Notes under the pieces: model-generated
Databases searched by the model: none
Seen by the model: only the letters and a program-made list of their open reading frames with translations
Told to the model about the DNA's origin: nothing
Translations under genes and position numbers: made by a program
Source: Streptomyces sp. CG 926
GTDB taxonomy: Bacteria; Actinomycetota; Actinomycetes; Streptomycetales; Streptomycetaceae
NCBI RefSeq assembly: GCF_003148825.1
Contig: NZ_QGGZ01000001.1
Location: 558,001-622,000, forward strand
Length of the DNA: 64,000 nucleotides
Direction: 5' to 3'
Shown: positions 26,149 through 34,905 of the stretch, in pieces
Position numbering within the stretch: the first letter of the stretch is position 1
Layout of the letters: every line of letters begins with the position of its first letter

Positions 26149-26733
26149 ATGAGTCATGAGGAAGACGAGGACGAACTGATCCTGGAGGCCCGCGCGATGC
26201 TGGCCGTCGGACGGAACGCCGAAGAGGTCTTCGTCGCACTGGCCGCGCGCAACAGCGACTGGGAGGCCTCCGCCTTGGTCGTGTGTCTGGCCCTCGGAGT
26301 CCCCAGGACTGACGCCGAAGCCCGAATCCACGAGGCTCGCCCCCTCTTCGAGGAGTTCACGGTGGGCGAGGACGACCTCGTCGCCTCGGTTCTGGCCTTC
26401 GTGGACGTGTTCGTCGTGGACCGGGTGCTGGACGCTCACCAGGAACGGATCCGCGACCTACTGGGGACCGCGGCCGGCGCCCGCGGGGGCTACCCCGGCA
26501 GCCTTCTCGCGTGCTTCCGTAGCGGGGAACTCACGAAGATCTTCCTGTACTTCGCGAAAACGCGGTTCCGGGACGGACGGGGCTCGCCCCCCGATTTCTG
26601 GGCGGCCATGATTGCGGCCGGGGAACTACTGGCGACCGGGGACGGCCCCGACCAGGCGGAGGTGACAGCGGGGCTGGAGCACTGCCGGGCACAAGCAAGC
26701 TCCTTCGGTGCGGGACGTCAGGTGCCGCCCTGA
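26149..26733 (+). CDS. Hypothetical protein (194 aa)
   Basis: No family was recognised. The first 65 residues are acidic and helical, including a repeat-like EVFVALAARNSDWEASALVV. The rest is helical with no signal peptide or membrane segment. ATG 26149 is well placed, 81 bp after the SMI1-like stop, so the two may be co-transcribed. Its 3' end overlaps the end of the convergent integrase relic by 16 bp, which suggests the C-terminus may have been altered by the rearrangement there. Confidence 0.55.
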   Translation: MSHEEDEDELILEARAMLAVGRNAEEVFVALAARNSDWEASALVVCLALGVPRTDAEARIHEARPLFEEFTVGEDDLVASVLAFVDVFVVDRVLDAHQERIRDLLGTAAGARGGYPGSLLACFRSGELTKIFLYFAKTRFRDGRGSPPDFWAAMIAAGELLATGDGPDQAEVTAGLEHCRAQASSFGAGRQVPP

Positions 26734-27489
26734 GCGGGGACGAGGCCCTCGGGTACGTACTCGGGCACCGTGCCGAGTAGTGCGTCGATGGCCGCGCGTC
26801 CCTTTCCGCCGGCCTCCGGCATGAAGTGGGCGTAGTGGTCGAGGGTGATGGTCGGACTTGAGTGACCGAGCCACCGGGCGAGCGTCACGATGGACTCGCC
26901 CGCTTCGAGGAGGACCGAGGCGTAGGTGTGCCGGAGCCGGTCGGGCTCCGGTCCGCCCCAGGGGAGCTCGACGTCGACCGCCGGATGGTCGAGGAAGTAC
27001 GCGGCCAGTTCCACGGCCACAGACCGGGGCATGTCGACGATGCGCGTCTTGCCTCCCTTGGACAGGGCGAAATAGAGCCGCCCGGGGAGAAGTTGCACCT
27101 GCCTGCGTACCCGGATGACACCGCGTTCGAAGTCGATGTCCCTCGGCGACAGCCCGAACAGCTCTCCCTGGCGCAGCCCACACCCCAGCGCGACGACGAC
27201 CGCGATCCGGTACCGGGGATTGATCACGTCCCGCACCCTCTGCGCCGTTGCCAGCGGCCAGGCGTCACGATCTTCGTCGGGAGCCTTCGGCCAACGCACC
27301 GTCTTGGCCCGCATCGGGTTGCGGACGAGGCGCTTGTCGTCGATCGCGGTCTCGAAGATGTTCGACAGCGAGGTGAGGATCTGCCGGGCGTACCGCGGAG
27401 AGCACTCACCTTCGAGCGTGGCTACGTAGCCGCGCAGGACGGTCGCCGACACGTCGCGCAGCGCCACCGCACCGAGGTGCGGAAGGATA
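26718..27489 (-). pseudogene. Eroded tyrosine recombinase (phage-type integrase)
   Basis: The catalytic domain is recognisable: GCGLRQGELFGL has the first catalytic Arg, RLRHTYASVLLEAGESIVTL the H/R box, and WLGHSS with DHYAHFMPEAG the second His and the nucleophile Tyr. Two lesions are evident. The N-terminal arm-binding and much of the core-binding domain are missing before ILPHLGAVALRDV. Also, roughly 40 residues between ELPWGGPEP and RLRHTYAS, normally carrying HALRHT, are deleted. The left border of the kinase segment starts right at its 5' break. It is therefore probably inactive. It may be the remains of the integrase that built the corA island. Confidence 0.75.
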
Positions 27490-29248
27490 GAGGGACCAGC
27501 GGGGTCCCTCGACCCGCGTATGCGGCCGGAAGACCCCGATGGGGATACGACGATTCTCGGAGCGCGGTCTGTGCGGGCTTCAGCCATTGCGTTCGGGGCC
27601 GGTGACCCGTCTCCGGTAGGCGGGGATGACCCTCGGCGTCGCCGGTGTCCCGTGCTCCCACTCTCGCGGCGGCAAGGTTGGGAACCCTCGCAGGCTATGC
27701 GCCGTCAGAGGCCGCAGCGGCCTTCCGGTGCCAGGCTTCCGCCTGGGCGGGGCGCCCGGTGTCCTGCAGCAGGACTACAAGGTTGAACATCGCGTCGATG
27801 AAGCCGGTGTCGGCGGCTCTCCGGTACCAGCGTTCCGCCGGGCCGCTGCGTCCGCTGTTGTGCAGCAGGACTCCGAGGTTGTTCATGCAGACGGCGTTGC
27901 CGGCATCGGCGGCCTGCCGGTACCAAGCTTCCGCCTGGCCGCTGCGCCCGGAATTCAGCAACAGCAGTCCGAGATTCTGCATGGCGTTGACGTTCCCAGC
28001 ATTTGCGGCCTTCCGGTACCAGGTTTCAGCCTCGTCCCCGCGCCCCGTGCCCTCCAGCAGTAGTCCGAGGTTGTTCATGGCGTCGGCGTTTCTCGTGTCG
28101 GCGGCTTTCCGGTACCAGGCTTCCGCCTCAGCGGTGCGCCCGGTGTCCTCCAGCAGCAGCGCGAGGCTGAACATGGCCTCGGTATCTCCGGCTTCGGCGG
28201 CCTGCAGGTGGTGATGCTCCTCGGTTTCCGAGACCTCCGCTGTCGGATCGAGGGGTGTCCCGGGGGCAAGGCGGGCGGAGCGCAGGAGTGCGGCGACGTC
28301 TTTGGCAGTGAAGGGACGGCTGGCGGGTTCTTTGGCAAGGAGAGAGGTGACGAGGGTGTCGATGCCGGGCGGGATGGCGGGCCGGCGGGTGCTGGGCGGT
28401 TCGGGAACGGTGGACAGGTGCATGGCGATGACGGCGTACGCGGAGTCCGCTGTGAACAGGGCGCGCCCCGTGAGGAGCTCGTACAGACTGACACCAAGGG
28501 CGTACAGGTCGGCCGAGTGCGTCGCTGTCCGTCCACGAAGTTGCTCGGGAGCCATGTAGAGAGGGCTGCCGAGCAAGGCTCCGGTCGTGGTCAGGCCGAG
28601 CGTGCCGTCCTGGATCTGGGCGATCCCGAAGTCACAGATCTTGACGGTGCCGTCGTCGAGCAGCATGAGGTTGGACGGTTTGATGTCGCGGTGGACAATG
28701 TTCCGCGCGTGGGCGGCGGCCAGCCCGTCGCACACCTGAGCGCCGTACTCCAGCACCTTCTCCAGGGGAAGCCCGCCGGGGTGGTCCTCGAGTAGGACCG
28801 TCGCGAGATCACGCCCTTCCAGAAACTCCATGACGAGGAACGGAGAGACTTCCTCCTGCCCGTCGTCTCTCGTCTCCCGGTGCTCGCCGAGGTCGTGGAC
28901 GACGGCGATGTTGCGGTGGTTCAGCCGGGCGGCTGCCTCGCCTTCACGGTGGAAGCGGGCCAGGACCCGGGCGGCAAGCCGGTCATCACGCAAATGCGTG
29001 GCCAGCGCCATCTTGATCGCGACGGTACGACGCAGCCGCAGATCGAAAGCCGCCCATACCTCTCCCATCCCACCCTGCCCCAACCGGCTGTCGAGCTGGT
29101 AGCGGCCGGCTAACTCCATCCCCCTATGCATGCAGGTCACGGTATCCCGCCCGCGATTGATCAGGAAACATCCGAACCCGCCGCCGCGCCACCTCCCGCG
29201 GCCGGCCCGGCAACCCTGGTGCCAGGACCGGTGCGGCTGCCGACCAGA
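27490..29248. repeat. Full-length copy of the duplicated Sel1-kinase segment
   Basis: This segment contains the intact kinase plus about 205 bp beyond its 3' end and about 115 bp upstream of its start. A decayed copy is at 21961-22466. The outer border at 27491-27509 carries a 7-bp inverted repeat (AGGGACC / GGTCCCT). On one side the segment replaces the 5' end of the integrase and on the other, after 150 bp, it adjoins a truncated amidohydrolase, so it behaves as a unit of rearrangement. No transposase is visible inside. Confidence 0.6.
27695..29131 (-). CDS. Serine/threonine protein kinase with Sel1-like repeats
   Basis: This is a cytosolic kinase of 478 aa. The Hanks-type domain (about 5-270) is complete: glycine loop LGQGGMGEVW, VAIKMAL lysine, NIVHRDIKPSNLML, ICDFGIAQ and MAPEQLRGR. 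C-terminally, from EHHHLQAAEAGDTEAMFSL, there are about six 36-residue Sel1-like units (for example NNLGLLLEGTGRGDEAETWY) that probably bind partner proteins. There is no membrane helix. ATG 29131 is used; ATG 29119 (MELAGRYQ) is possible. A deleted copy lies in the island at 22 kb. The identity of the phosphorylated target is not deducible. Confidence 0.85.
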   Translation of the reverse strand: MHRGMELAGRYQLDSRLGQGGMGEVWAAFDLRLRRTVAIKMALATHLRDDRLAARVLARFHREGEAAARLNHRNIAVVHDLGEHRETRDDGQEEVSPFLVMEFLEGRDLATVLLEDHPGGLPLEKVLEYGAQVCDGLAAAHARNIVHRDIKPSNLMLLDDGTVKICDFGIAQIQDGTLGLTTTGALLGSPLYMAPEQLRGRTATHSADLYALGVSLYELLTGRALFTADSAYAVIAMHLSTVPEPPSTRRPAIPPGIDTLVTSLLAKEPASRPFTAKDVAALLRSARLAPGTPLDPTAEVSETEEHHHLQAAEAGDTEAMFSLALLLEDTGRTAEAEAWYRKAADTRNADAMNNLGLLLEGTGRGDEAETWYRKAANAGNVNAMQNLGLLLLNSGRSGQAEAWYRQAADAGNAVCMNNLGVLLHNSGRSGPAERWYRRAADTGFIDAMFNLVVLLQDTGRPAQAEAWHRKAAAASDGA

Positions 29249-29360
29249 CCGGGCCGTCCCTGCCCGAGTGGGGAACACCGTCGATGCCGACTGTGCGGTC
29301 CGCGTGTACTACTCAGTGATCACCAATCCGACAGGTGCATCCGATCAACTGATCAACCCA

Positions 29361-29729
29361 TCAAAGAGACACGCTCCAGCCCTTCAAGGGCAGCAGCCCA
29401 GGACCCCAGGGCCCTGCGTTCAGCAGACCGAGCGCATGCTCGGCGATGCCTTCGGCCACCGTCGCGTCGTCCGCCTCCCTCAGCGCCGCGACCGGATCGG
29501 GACCCGCGTCCAGAACGAGGTGGACATGCGCGTCCACGAGCCCCGGCAGCAGCGTGCCCTCGGGGTAGTCGTGACGGAGGATGCTCGCGGGGGCACGGGA
29601 CTCCACATCGTGGCGCGGTCCGGTGTCCGCGATGACGCCGTTTCGCACCAGCACGGCGCCGTCCGTCAGGACCTGGCCATGCGGTCCGATCACCACGCGC
29701 CGGGCCGAGATCAAGGTGTCCATCGCCAC
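29361..29729 (-). pseudogene. 5' fragment of an amidohydrolase (imidazolonepropionase-like)
   Basis: The first 106 codons are a normal metal-dependent amidohydrolase N-terminus: ISARRVVIGPHGQVLTDGAV, then TLLPGLVDAHVHLVLDAG with the metal-binding H-x-H, then EHALGLLNAG. Family members continue VTTVRDLG after LLNAG. Here the frame switches to unrelated residues (PWGPGLLPLKG) and stops. The break at about 29411 marks the right-hand edge of the rearranged zone containing the kinase. The other three-quarters of the gene were not found in the window. Confidence 0.8.
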
Positions 29730-29736
29730 TCCTCGT

Positions 29737-30888
29737 TCAGGATTGTGCTGTCAGGGCTTCGGACAGCCGGATCAGTTGCCGTACGTCACTCTCCAGACTG
29801 CCGTCGCGCTCGCCCTCGCCGGGCAGCGCGACCGGGACGGCCTGGGAGGGCGCGTCCTCTCCGGAGGCGTAAGCCAGCAGCGCGGTCCTCAGATGGCGCG
29901 CCGCGACCTCGGGCGTGAGTGGTGCCTCGACGTCGGCCGTGGCCGCCTCCAGCGCCAGATAGGGACTGATCCGGACGAGCCCGTCCCTGCACTCGATGAC
30001 ACGCCGGTAGTAGCGCCGGTGCACGCTCCGCGGACTCAGCACGTCCCAGCGGCGACCGCCCCCGGTGCGTTCGAGTGCGTCCTCAGGGAACGCCAGGTGC
30101 AGAGCCTCCCAGAGAGGGGCCAGCCTGCGGTAGACGCGGCCGTGGTGCCACCACAGACGGATAGTGGCCCAGCGCGTGACCAGCCCCGGGTAGACCACGC
30201 CCGCTACGAAGAGGGGGATCGCGAGGTCGAGGAGGAGCTTCGCCCCGGTGATCACTGGGTGGGGCACACCGCCGCCGAGCAGGCGCAGGAGCGTCACGCA
30301 CTCCCGTACCGCCGAGGCCAGCACCATGCCGGCCAGCGCGGCGGCCACCATCCGCAGCCCGGTCGTCAAGGGCCGGCTCGCCAGCCGCGCGTACCGCACC
30401 GTCCAGAACAGCGCCGCCGCCAGGGCATACGTGAGGTAGGCGCCGGCCGAGAGGTAGAAGACCGCGACACCGGGGACCCTCATGTCGGCCGTCGCGTACG
30501 TGTGGCCCCGCTCGGCGTGCGGCGTCACAGCCATGGCTGCCGAGGCGATCACCGCAGTCGCGGCGAACGGCACCGCATGCCACCGCACCCGCGTCCGGGC
30601 CACGGCCGGGTCGGACGCCGAGTGGATGAAGAAGCACCCCAGGAAGTACACGGCTCCGAGCAGGCAGAGGTTCTGCAGCAGCTTCGCGGCGCCGTCCCCG
30701 GCGAACCCGTCGGCGAGGCGGATGACCACGGGCAGGCCGAACGGGAAGGACAGACCCGCGCTGAACATGCAAAGGAAGACCGCGCGCAGCAGCCGGTCGG
30801 AGGGATCGCGTGCCACCTGCCGCCCCGTCCAGAGCAGCGATCCGTACAGAACGACGGCGAGCACCAGGGACAGCACGGTCACAACCAC
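29737..30888 (-). CDS. MAB_1171c-type integral membrane protein (DUF6545-like)
   Basis: This is a 383-aa membrane protein. About seven hydrophobic segments occupy residues 1-245 (for example VVTVLSLVLAVVLYGSLLW, VYFLGCFFIHSA, LLDLAIPLFVAGVVYPGLV). A cytosolic tail follows with RYYRRVIECRDGLVRISPYL, the most conserved piece of the MAB_1171c 'putative transporter' group. The start overlaps the end of the ImmA/IrrE gene by 10 bp. The XRE / ImmA-IrrE / MAB_1171c order is a recurring actinobacterial trio. Its transport role is an annotation tradition rather than something the sequence proves. Confidence 0.8.
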   Translation of the reverse strand: MVVTVLSLVLAVVLYGSLLWTGRQVARDPSDRLLRAVFLCMFSAGLSFPFGLPVVIRLADGFAGDGAAKLLQNLCLLGAVYFLGCFFIHSASDPAVARTRVRWHAVPFAATAVIASAAMAVTPHAERGHTYATADMRVPGVAVFYLSAGAYLTYALAAALFWTVRYARLASRPLTTGLRMVAAALAGMVLASAVRECVTLLRLLGGGVPHPVITGAKLLLDLAIPLFVAGVVYPGLVTRWATIRLWWHHGRVYRRLAPLWEALHLAFPEDALERTGGGRRWDVLSPRSVHRRYYRRVIECRDGLVRISPYLALEAATADVEAPLTPEVAARHLRTALLAYASGEDAPSQAVPVALPGEGERDGSLESDVRQLIRLSEALTAQS

Positions 30889-31439
30889 CCCTGCCGGTCC
30901 GCGAGCGCCGTGTGCACCCGTCGGGCCGAGACGTCACCCGGCGCGCGGGGCGTGACCCGGTCCAGCACCGACGCCCACTCGAGGATGATCGTGGCGACGA
31001 GTTCCGCCTCCCGCTCTCTTTCCTCGGCGTAGGAGGTGCGCCGGAGCGCGCGGTTGATCACTTCGATCGAGAGGTCCGGCAGCACCTCCTGCCAGACGAC
31101 GTCCTCGGACTCGTCGCTCCCGTGGTCCGCCAGGATGTGCCCGACCTCGTGGAGCACGATGTGGTCCTGGTGCGCCCGGCTGGTCTCCTTCTGGTAGAAG
31201 ATGAAGTCCGCGTGCGCGCCGGCGATCCACAGACCGTACGGGCCCGGTACAGGCAGCGAGTACGGGACCAGTCGGATCGGCCGTCCGCGGTGCTCACCGA
31301 GGAGCCGGCACAGCTCGGGGACCCGCAAGGGGGCGGTGACGCCGAGTTCCCTGAGGATGCTCCGACATCGTTTGCGCAACGTACGTTCGTTCACGAGCCA
31401 ACTCCGCTGGTGAATCTCCCTGAGGCCTGGAAATTCCAT
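30879..31439 (-). CDS. ImmA/IrrE-family metallopeptidase
   Basis: The protein has 186 aa. The zinc-peptidase motif HEVGH occurs in HIVLHEVGHILADHG, followed by a downstream acidic residue-rich segment that can supply the third ligand. Proteins of this family cleave XRE-type repressors, as ImmA does for ImmR. The partner here is plausibly the XRE regulator encoded 18 bp upstream. The C-terminus overlaps the membrane protein start. It is therefore probably the protease step of a signal relay that controls the trio or the adjoining RiPP genes. That link is inferred. Confidence 0.8.
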   Translation of the reverse strand: MEFPGLREIHQRSWLVNERTLRKRCRSILRELGVTAPLRVPELCRLLGEHRGRPIRLVPYSLPVPGPYGLWIAGAHADFIFYQKETSRAHQDHIVLHEVGHILADHGSDESEDVVWQEVLPDLSIEVINRALRRTSYAEEREREAELVATIILEWASVLDRVTPRAPGDVSARRVHTALADRQGWL

Positions 31440-31456
31440 CCAACGGCGTCACACCA

Positions 31457-31930
31457 TCACGATCCAGGACGATTCAGGCCATCGTCCTGGCCGGGACCGC
31501 CCTCGGCCTGCTCCAGGCGGTAGACCACGTCCAGCAGATCCATGACCTGTTCGCGGTGCTTCTGCGACAACTGCCCCGCCCGCATGGCCATCAGCCTCAC
31601 GTCACTGCCCTGCGATGCCTCGTGCAGCCGCGCCTGCGCGGCGGCGAGGGCCAAGAGCTGCTCCTCGATGCGTGCGGTGGCCGAGTCGTCCACGAAATAG
31701 GCCGCAGGAACTCCGAAGAAGCCTGCCAGCGCCTGCAGATGACGCAGCGTCGGGTTGGTCTTCCTGCTCTTGCGCAGCTGCCAGATGTAGCTCTGGGAGA
31801 TCGACACACCGGTGCCCCGGATGGCGGAGGCCACCTGCTCGTTGCTGTACTCGTGGTCGGGATCCGGTCTGACGGTCTCGAAGAGCCGGTTCAGCTTGTC
31901 GGCGAAGCCGTGTTCCGGTTCCTCTGGCAT
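31457..31930 (-). CDS. XRE-family transcriptional regulator
   Basis: The protein has 157 aa. An N-terminal helix-turn-helix of the lambda-Cro type (SNEQVASAIRGTGVSISQSYIW with NPTLRHLQALAGFFGVPAAYF) occupies residues 10-80. The C-terminal half is helical and may dimerise. ATG 31930 is preceded by GGGAGG, which decides the start. It is the first gene of the XRE / ImmA-IrrE / MAB_1171c operon, and is probably the repressor cleaved by its neighbour. The 320-bp divergent gap to the GntR gene would hold its operator. Confidence 0.8.
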   Translation of the reverse strand: MPEEPEHGFADKLNRLFETVRPDPDHEYSNEQVASAIRGTGVSISQSYIWQLRKSRKTNPTLRHLQALAGFFGVPAAYFVDDSATARIEEQLLALAAAQARLHEASQGSDVRLMAMRAGQLSQKHREQVMDLLDVVYRLEQAEGGPGQDDGLNRPGS

Positions 31931-32249
31931 GACGTCCACCTCCCTGGTCCGGCCAGCTCTGTTCTTCCACTCGGATGAATCGGCACAACGTCCACTATCG
32001 CCACTCTGGTTGAAGAGCGTCAAGGTGCGGACTACGGTACGGCTGCACCGGCCGTCAACCGACGTGAAAGCACGATCTACCCAAGGATCGACATGGGTCG
32101 ATACCGGACCCGGGGAACGACGAAGGCAGCCATCGGCTCCGCACCGACCACGCGGGAGCCGTCCCACGGCTGCCCCGTCCCCTGCACGGCGAGCCGACGG
32201 CATGGCGCGAGTGCTGGAGCACAACGTGAGCCAGAAGGGGGAGCAACAC

Positions 32250-32717
32250 ATGTCAACTGCGTCCGGAACGGGGAACATCCACCTCCACAGCAGTGCCGCC
32301 GAAATACCGCTCTACGCCCAGATCCGGGCGAAGCTCAGGATGGACATCGCGTCGGGCCTCTACCCCCAGGGGGAGTACCTTCCGCCCGCCGACCAGCTCG
32401 GCAAGGAGTACGGAGCCAACAAGAACACGATCCTCCGCGCGCTGCGGATGCTGCGCAGCGAAGGGGTCGTGGACTTCGGGCGCGGTCGCGGCGCCGTCGT
32501 CCTGCCGGCTTCGGGCCCGGTGGGCCTCGACGACATCTCCGACCAGCTCCAGCGGGTCGTCAACCTCGCGGACGTCTCGGGCATCCCGCGCGCCGCCATC
32601 ATCTCCGCCATCGAACGGATGCCCAGGATGGCCGCCCGCCACGGGAGGGCGGCGCGGCGCGGGGCGGTGCGCGGCCGCAGGCCGGGATGGAGCCAAGGAA
32701 GCTCATGCGGAGAGTGA
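32250..32717 (+). CDS. GntR-family transcriptional regulator
   Basis: The protein has 155 aa. EIPLYAQIRAKLRMDIASGL, then PPADQLGKEYGANKNTILRA and FGRGRGAVV form the complete winged helix-turn-helix of the GntR family (residues about 18-90). The C-terminal part is short (60 residues, ending Arg/Gly-rich) and lacks a FadR or UTRA effector domain, so it is of the small YtrA-like kind or is truncated. ATG 32250 has GGGGGAG directly upstream. It precedes the lasso cluster in the same orientation by 260 bp and may control it. Confidence 0.75.
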   Translation: MSTASGTGNIHLHSSAAEIPLYAQIRAKLRMDIASGLYPQGEYLPPADQLGKEYGANKNTILRALRMLRSEGVVDFGRGRGAVVLPASGPVGLDDISDQLQRVVNLADVSGIPRAAIISAIERMPRMAARHGRAARRGAVRGRRPGWSQGSSCGE

Positions 32718-32977
32718 CCAACAGCCCAAGAAGACCAGGCTGATCCCGCGCCCCGGACCGGCGGATCCTTCTCGTCCCGGTCCCTCTTGTGCCAGGTGGC
32801 GGCCCTGACGAGTGGTGCCCGGGCGGCCCGGCCACCCCGGTCGCGGACCGTGTCGTCCACCGGCTGCTCCTTGAGCGGAGGGTGCCCACCGGCCGAGGAT
32901 CTTTCCAGGCGGCCACCGAAATCCCGGGTAATAGGGGGTCGTCCCGTCAGAAACCCATGCGAGAAGGGATGAGAACC

Positions 32978-33097
32978 ATGGCCAAGAAGGTCTACGAGGT
33001 TCCGGCGCTGTCCAAGGCCGGTGACTTCCGCAAGGACACCGGATTCCTGAAGCGCGGACCGCACGAGCCCAAGGTCCGTCTGCCCCTGGGCTGGTAG
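32978..33097 (+). CDS. Lasso peptide precursor
   Basis: This is a 39-aa precursor. The leader has the RRE-recognition pattern Y-x-x-P-x-L-x-x-x-G-x-F (YEVPALSKAGDF) and the conserved penultimate Thr (T21). Cutting after G22 gives a 17-residue core, FLKRGPHEPKVRLPLGW, whose Glu at position 8 can close an 8-residue macrolactam onto the N-terminal amine. Cutting after T21 instead would give a Gly1/Glu9 ring, but that breaks the Thr -2 rule. The core is Pro- and base-rich and did not match a lasso peptide I know. ATG 32978 follows AGAAGGGA. The cyclase gene starts 4 bp after the stop. Confidence 0.9.
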   Translation: MAKKVYEVPALSKAGDFRKDTGFLKRGPHEPKVRLPLGW

Positions 33098-33101
33098 TCC
33101 G

Positions 33102-34895
33102 ATGACACGCCACGGCGAGGGATGGTTCGCGCTGTTTCCGGACTGTGAGGCCGCCCTCGCCGTGGCCTCCCGGCTCGGGGCACGAGCCGAACGCACCCTC
33201 ACACACCCGTCAGGACGACCGTTCGTGCGGGGCAGCTGGGCCAGATCCGTCCAGGCCCGCAACGACCGGGGAATCTTTGTGGCGCTCATCGGGCACACCC
33301 CCGTCGGCGCACCCGAACTCAGCGCGCACATCGCCGGGATGCGCGATCCCGGCGCAATCCACCGAGTCACCGCGCGCCTCCCCGGCGACTTCCACGTCAT
33401 CGCCGAGGCACACGGCGAGATCCACGCCTACGGCACCGCCTCGGGGATGCGCCGGCTCTTCCACGCCATCGAGGACGGCGTCACCGTCGCCGCCAACCGC
33501 GCCGACGTGCTGGCCCGGCTGGTCGATGCACCGATCGACGAGGACGTCCTCGCCCTGCGGCTGCTGGACTCCGTCCCGCACCCGCTGGGTGACGTCCCCC
33601 TGTGGCGCGGCGTGCACTCCGTCGTCCCCGGCGAACTCCTGCGCTTCGGCCGCTCCGCCCCCCGGACGGTCCGCTGGTGGCAGCCCCCGCGGACACAAGT
33701 CCCGCTCGCCGAGGGGGCGGAGGCGCTCCGCACGGCGCTGGACGAGGCCGTGCGCCTGCGGGTGGACGCCGCCGGAAGCGTCAGTGCCGATCTCTCCGGC
33801 GGCCTCGACTCCACCACCGTCTGCGCCCTCGCCGCAGGCGTGAGCACCGCTCCGTTACCCGTGCTCACCATGCCCAGCAGGGACCCGGGCGACGACGACG
33901 TGCAGTGGGCCCGGCTCGCCGCCGCCGAGATCGACGGCCTGGAGCACATCCTGCTCGACATCGACGAGATCCCGCTCTTCTACAGCCGTCTGCTGGACGT
34001 GCGCGGACCCGTCGACGAACCCCTCCCCACCATCCTCGACCAGCCGCGCCAGCTGGTCGGCCACGACCGGCTCCTCGCCCGCGGGTCGCGCCTCCACCTC
34101 ACCGGCATGGGCGGCGACCACGTTCTGTGGGGGCATCCCGCCCACCACCGTGACCTGCTGACCACCCGTCCCCTCACGGCACTGCGGAGCATCCGCGGCT
34201 ACCGCGCCCAGAACCGCTGGTCGCTGCGCGAGACCTTGGCCGTCCTCGCCGACAGCCGCCCCTACGGCCAGTGGCTCGCGGACGTCGCCGACGACGTCAC
34301 CGCCCCGCGACCCGCCCCGCACAGCCCGGACGTCTTCGGCTGGGACATCCCGCCCCGTCTGCCCGTCTGGGCCACCGCCGACGCCGCCGCCTCCGTACGC
34401 CGGAGCCTGCGGGAGGCCGCCCGCACAGCGCAACCGCGCGGTACCACCCGCGCCCTCCACAACGAGATCCACACCCTGCACCACGGCACGCGGGCCACCC
34501 GAATCCTGCACCAGGTCGCGGAGCACAGCGGGCTGCCGCTGGCTAGCCCCTTCCTCGACGACCGTGTCGTCGAGGCGTGCTGGTCGGTCCGCTCCGAGGA
34601 ACGCGCCACGCCCTGGGAGTTCAAACCGCTACTCAAGCGCGCCATGCGCGGCCGAATGCCCGACGCGCTGCTGCGCCGCACCACCAAGGGCGAGGCCTCG
34701 GCCGACGCCGCCAACGGGCTGCGGGAGAACCGCGAACGCCTCGCCGAGCTGTGGCGGGACTCGCTGCTCGCCAAGGCCGGACTGGTCGACGCCGACAAGC
34801 TCCTGGACATCACCCTGCGGCCCTCGTCGCCCGAACTCCGGCACGGCGGCCTCGACGCCACTCTCGCCTGCGAGATCTGGCTCCGCACCATCTGA
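33102..34895 (+). CDS. Lasso macrolactam synthetase (asparagine synthetase-like C protein)
   Basis: This 597-aa ATP-dependent cyclase activates the side-chain carboxylate of the core Glu as an AMP ester and joins it to the core N-terminus. An N-terminal glutaminase-like fold without catalytic Cys is followed by the synthetase domain. Its PP-loop SGGLDST begins at residue 232 and a second nucleotide-site stretch is LTGMGGDHVLWGHPA. RTTKGEASADAANGLRENRE near the C-terminus is typical of C proteins. It lies directly behind the precursor and before B1 and B2, the standard A-C-B1-B2-D order of actinobacterial lasso clusters. Confidence 0.92.
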   Translation: MTRHGEGWFALFPDCEAALAVASRLGARAERTLTHPSGRPFVRGSWARSVQARNDRGIFVALIGHTPVGAPELSAHIAGMRDPGAIHRVTARLPGDFHVIAEAHGEIHAYGTASGMRRLFHAIEDGVTVAANRADVLARLVDAPIDEDVLALRLLDSVPHPLGDVPLWRGVHSVVPGELLRFGRSAPRTVRWWQPPRTQVPLAEGAEALRTALDEAVRLRVDAAGSVSADLSGGLDSTTVCALAAGVSTAPLPVLTMPSRDPGDDDVQWARLAAAEIDGLEHILLDIDEIPLFYSRLLDVRGPVDEPLPTILDQPRQLVGHDRLLARGSRLHLTGMGGDHVLWGHPAHHRDLLTTRPLTALRSIRGYRAQNRWSLRETLAVLADSRPYGQWLADVADDVTAPRPAPHSPDVFGWDIPPRLPVWATADAAASVRRSLREAARTAQPRGTTRALHNEIHTLHHGTRATRILHQVAEHSGLPLASPFLDDRVVEACWSVRSEERATPWEFKPLLKRAMRGRMPDALLRRTTKGEASADAANGLRENRERLAELWRDSLLAKAGLVDADKLLDITLRPSSPELRHGGLDATLACEIWLRTI

Positions 34896-34905
34896 AGGGG
34901 AACCC

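Noticed and set aside
32978..33097. Longer lasso precursor starting at an ATG upstream (KPMREGMRT...)
   Set aside because: The AGAAGGGA ribosome site is correctly spaced only for ATG 32978, and the leader motif spacing is complete from that start.
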